A DNA stretch of 58,000 nt from Cryptomeria japonica (Eukaryota > Streptophyta > Pinopsida > Cupressales > Cupressaceae). Below are positions 57,301-58,000 of this stretch, piece by piece. Every line of letters starts with the position of its first letter. Positions within the stretch are counted from its first letter, which is position 1. The notes below the pieces were generated by a model, which was given only the letters and a program-made list of their open reading frames with translations, did no database searches and was not told the origin of the DNA. The DNA is taken from NCBI RefSeq assembly GCF_030272615.1, contig NC_081414.1, positions 522,294,185 through 522,352,184 on the forward strand, written 5' to 3'. The translations under genes and the position numbers were made by a program.

Positions 57301-58000
57301 TTAGTTGGATGAAGAGTCTCCTACTGGTGGAGTAATACTTTGTTCTATCAGTGAAGGAATAGTCTCATCAACATTTTGATATGTCTTTCTAATCCATTGT
57401 CTTGAAAATTCTTGCTTTACCTCATCAACATTCTCTTTTCCTTTCAAACTTTGTCCAATCTTGTTACAAGCATAACAAGTCACATTGTTCTTCTGAATAG
57501 CCTTTCCATATCCTATGCTGGTTTGTGTTCTGCATTGATTAGATAAGTTCCCAAATCTTCCACAAACATAACATCTTACATTCATTCTGCAGTTTTCTGA
57601 ATTATGACCAATTTTGTTGCATTTGGAACATTGACCAGTGGGTGCATTAATGTTCTAATTATTTCTAGATCTACACTGATTTGCTCCATGACCATACTTG
57701 TTACAGTTAAAGCATTTCCCATTAAATTTGTAAGCATTAGGTTGTCTTACTAGTTTACCATGATCATGATTGTTTGTAGTGCTGGAGCTTTCACCAACTT
57801 CAAATCCAAGTCCATTAGTGTCTCCATTAGGTTTCTGACTTTTCAGCATACCATCAAGTTCTTCTAAACTTTTCTTGAATTTCTCTTTATGTTTATTTGC
57901 AGTAGCCAACTCATTTTCTAGAATTCCCTTTTGTCTCATAAGTTTAGTTTTATCATGTTCCATGTGCATCAAATATGTCTTCAACATATCATTTTCATGA
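57301..58000 (-). pseudogene. D ORF1: Gag-like zinc-knuckle protein (partial)
   Basis: Minus-strand frame open from the window edge, with one stop (near 57653) between two open parts; it ends at 57301 (PPVGDSSSN*). It starts with a coiled coil (ENELATANKHKEKFKKSLEE), then NGLGFEVGESS, a copia-Gag-like box. Four knuckles follow: CFNCNKYGHGANQC and CSKCNKIGHNSENC are intact, CYVCGRFGNLSNQC has lost its histidine, and CYACNKIGQ has lost its histidine and last cysteine. It is better preserved than C ORF1. The N-terminus lies beyond the window. Confidence 0.82.

Larger units (their letters stand above)
52641..58000 (-). mobile_element. Element D: relative of C, truncated by window edge
   Basis: Minus-strand element with 3' LTR 53399-52641, two polypurine tracts, ORF2 (56996-53709) and ORF1 (58000-57301 and beyond). 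It is inserted 40 bp upstream of the end of recognisable H integrase. The flanking bases are GTTCA at 52636-52640; the other TSD is out of view. As in C, no polymerase is present in the visible part. Confidence 0.85.

Overview
The window is transposable-element DNA from a large plant nuclear genome. I see no intact host gene, tRNA, rRNA or other RNA gene. Every recognisable protein belongs to a plant LTR retrotransposon: Ty1/copia Gag, protease, integrase, reverse transcriptase (RT) and RNase H; Ty3/gypsy retropepsin with G-patch; the C-terminal part of a gypsy integrase; and a plant mobile domain (PMD) protein. Almost all carry stops and frameshifts. The deep nesting, slow decay and low gene density suggest a gymnosperm such as a conifer. 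That is an inference; no species marker was seen.

Layout, left to right. About 505-8070: minus-strand copia element X. Its 3' LTR is split by two solo LTRs (S0 1289-2541, S1 2663-3821), its pol lacks the integrase core, and its 5' LTR is cut at 8070. 8071-10829: element A, the minus-strand C-terminal part of an unrecognised retroelement ORF. 10830-21096: gypsy-like element G (minus) laid out as LTR, internal, LTR, partial internal, carrying only retropepsin and G-patch. 21097-26461: element B (plus), which opens with an array of palindromes and holds a ~1,180-codon unrecognised broken ORF that resembles A at its C-terminus. 26462-43340: copia element E (minus), split by a 4.35-kb solo LTR (F, 26727-31080) and by element C. 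C (31546-40928, plus) has both LTRs, a zinc-knuckle ORF1 and an unrecognised ORF2, and no RT or integrase; its 5' LTR carries a further insertion (K, 32260-33784). 43340-45850: unassigned. 45851-52640: 3' half of a Tat-like gypsy element H (minus) with an antisense PMD ORF between integrase and 3' LTR. 52641-58000: element D (minus), a relative of C, inserted next to H integrase and running off the window.

Relative ages follow from nesting. E is older than F and C; C is older than K; X is older than S0 and S1; A is older than G; H is older than D. Target-site duplications (TSDs) that I could read directly support S0 (CCCTG), S1 (ACATC), F (TAAAC), K (GTAAA) and C (TATAC/CATAC).

The most interesting content is the C/D family. 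Two copies share a colinear ORF2 of about 1,100 codons next to a copia-like Gag and no polymerase, so they look like non-autonomous large retrotransposon derivatives with a conserved protein of unknown function. Other strong signals are the palindrome array before B, an LTR plus primer-binding site flanked by a TSD (K), the recombined G array with two divergence clocks, and the antisense PMD gene in H.
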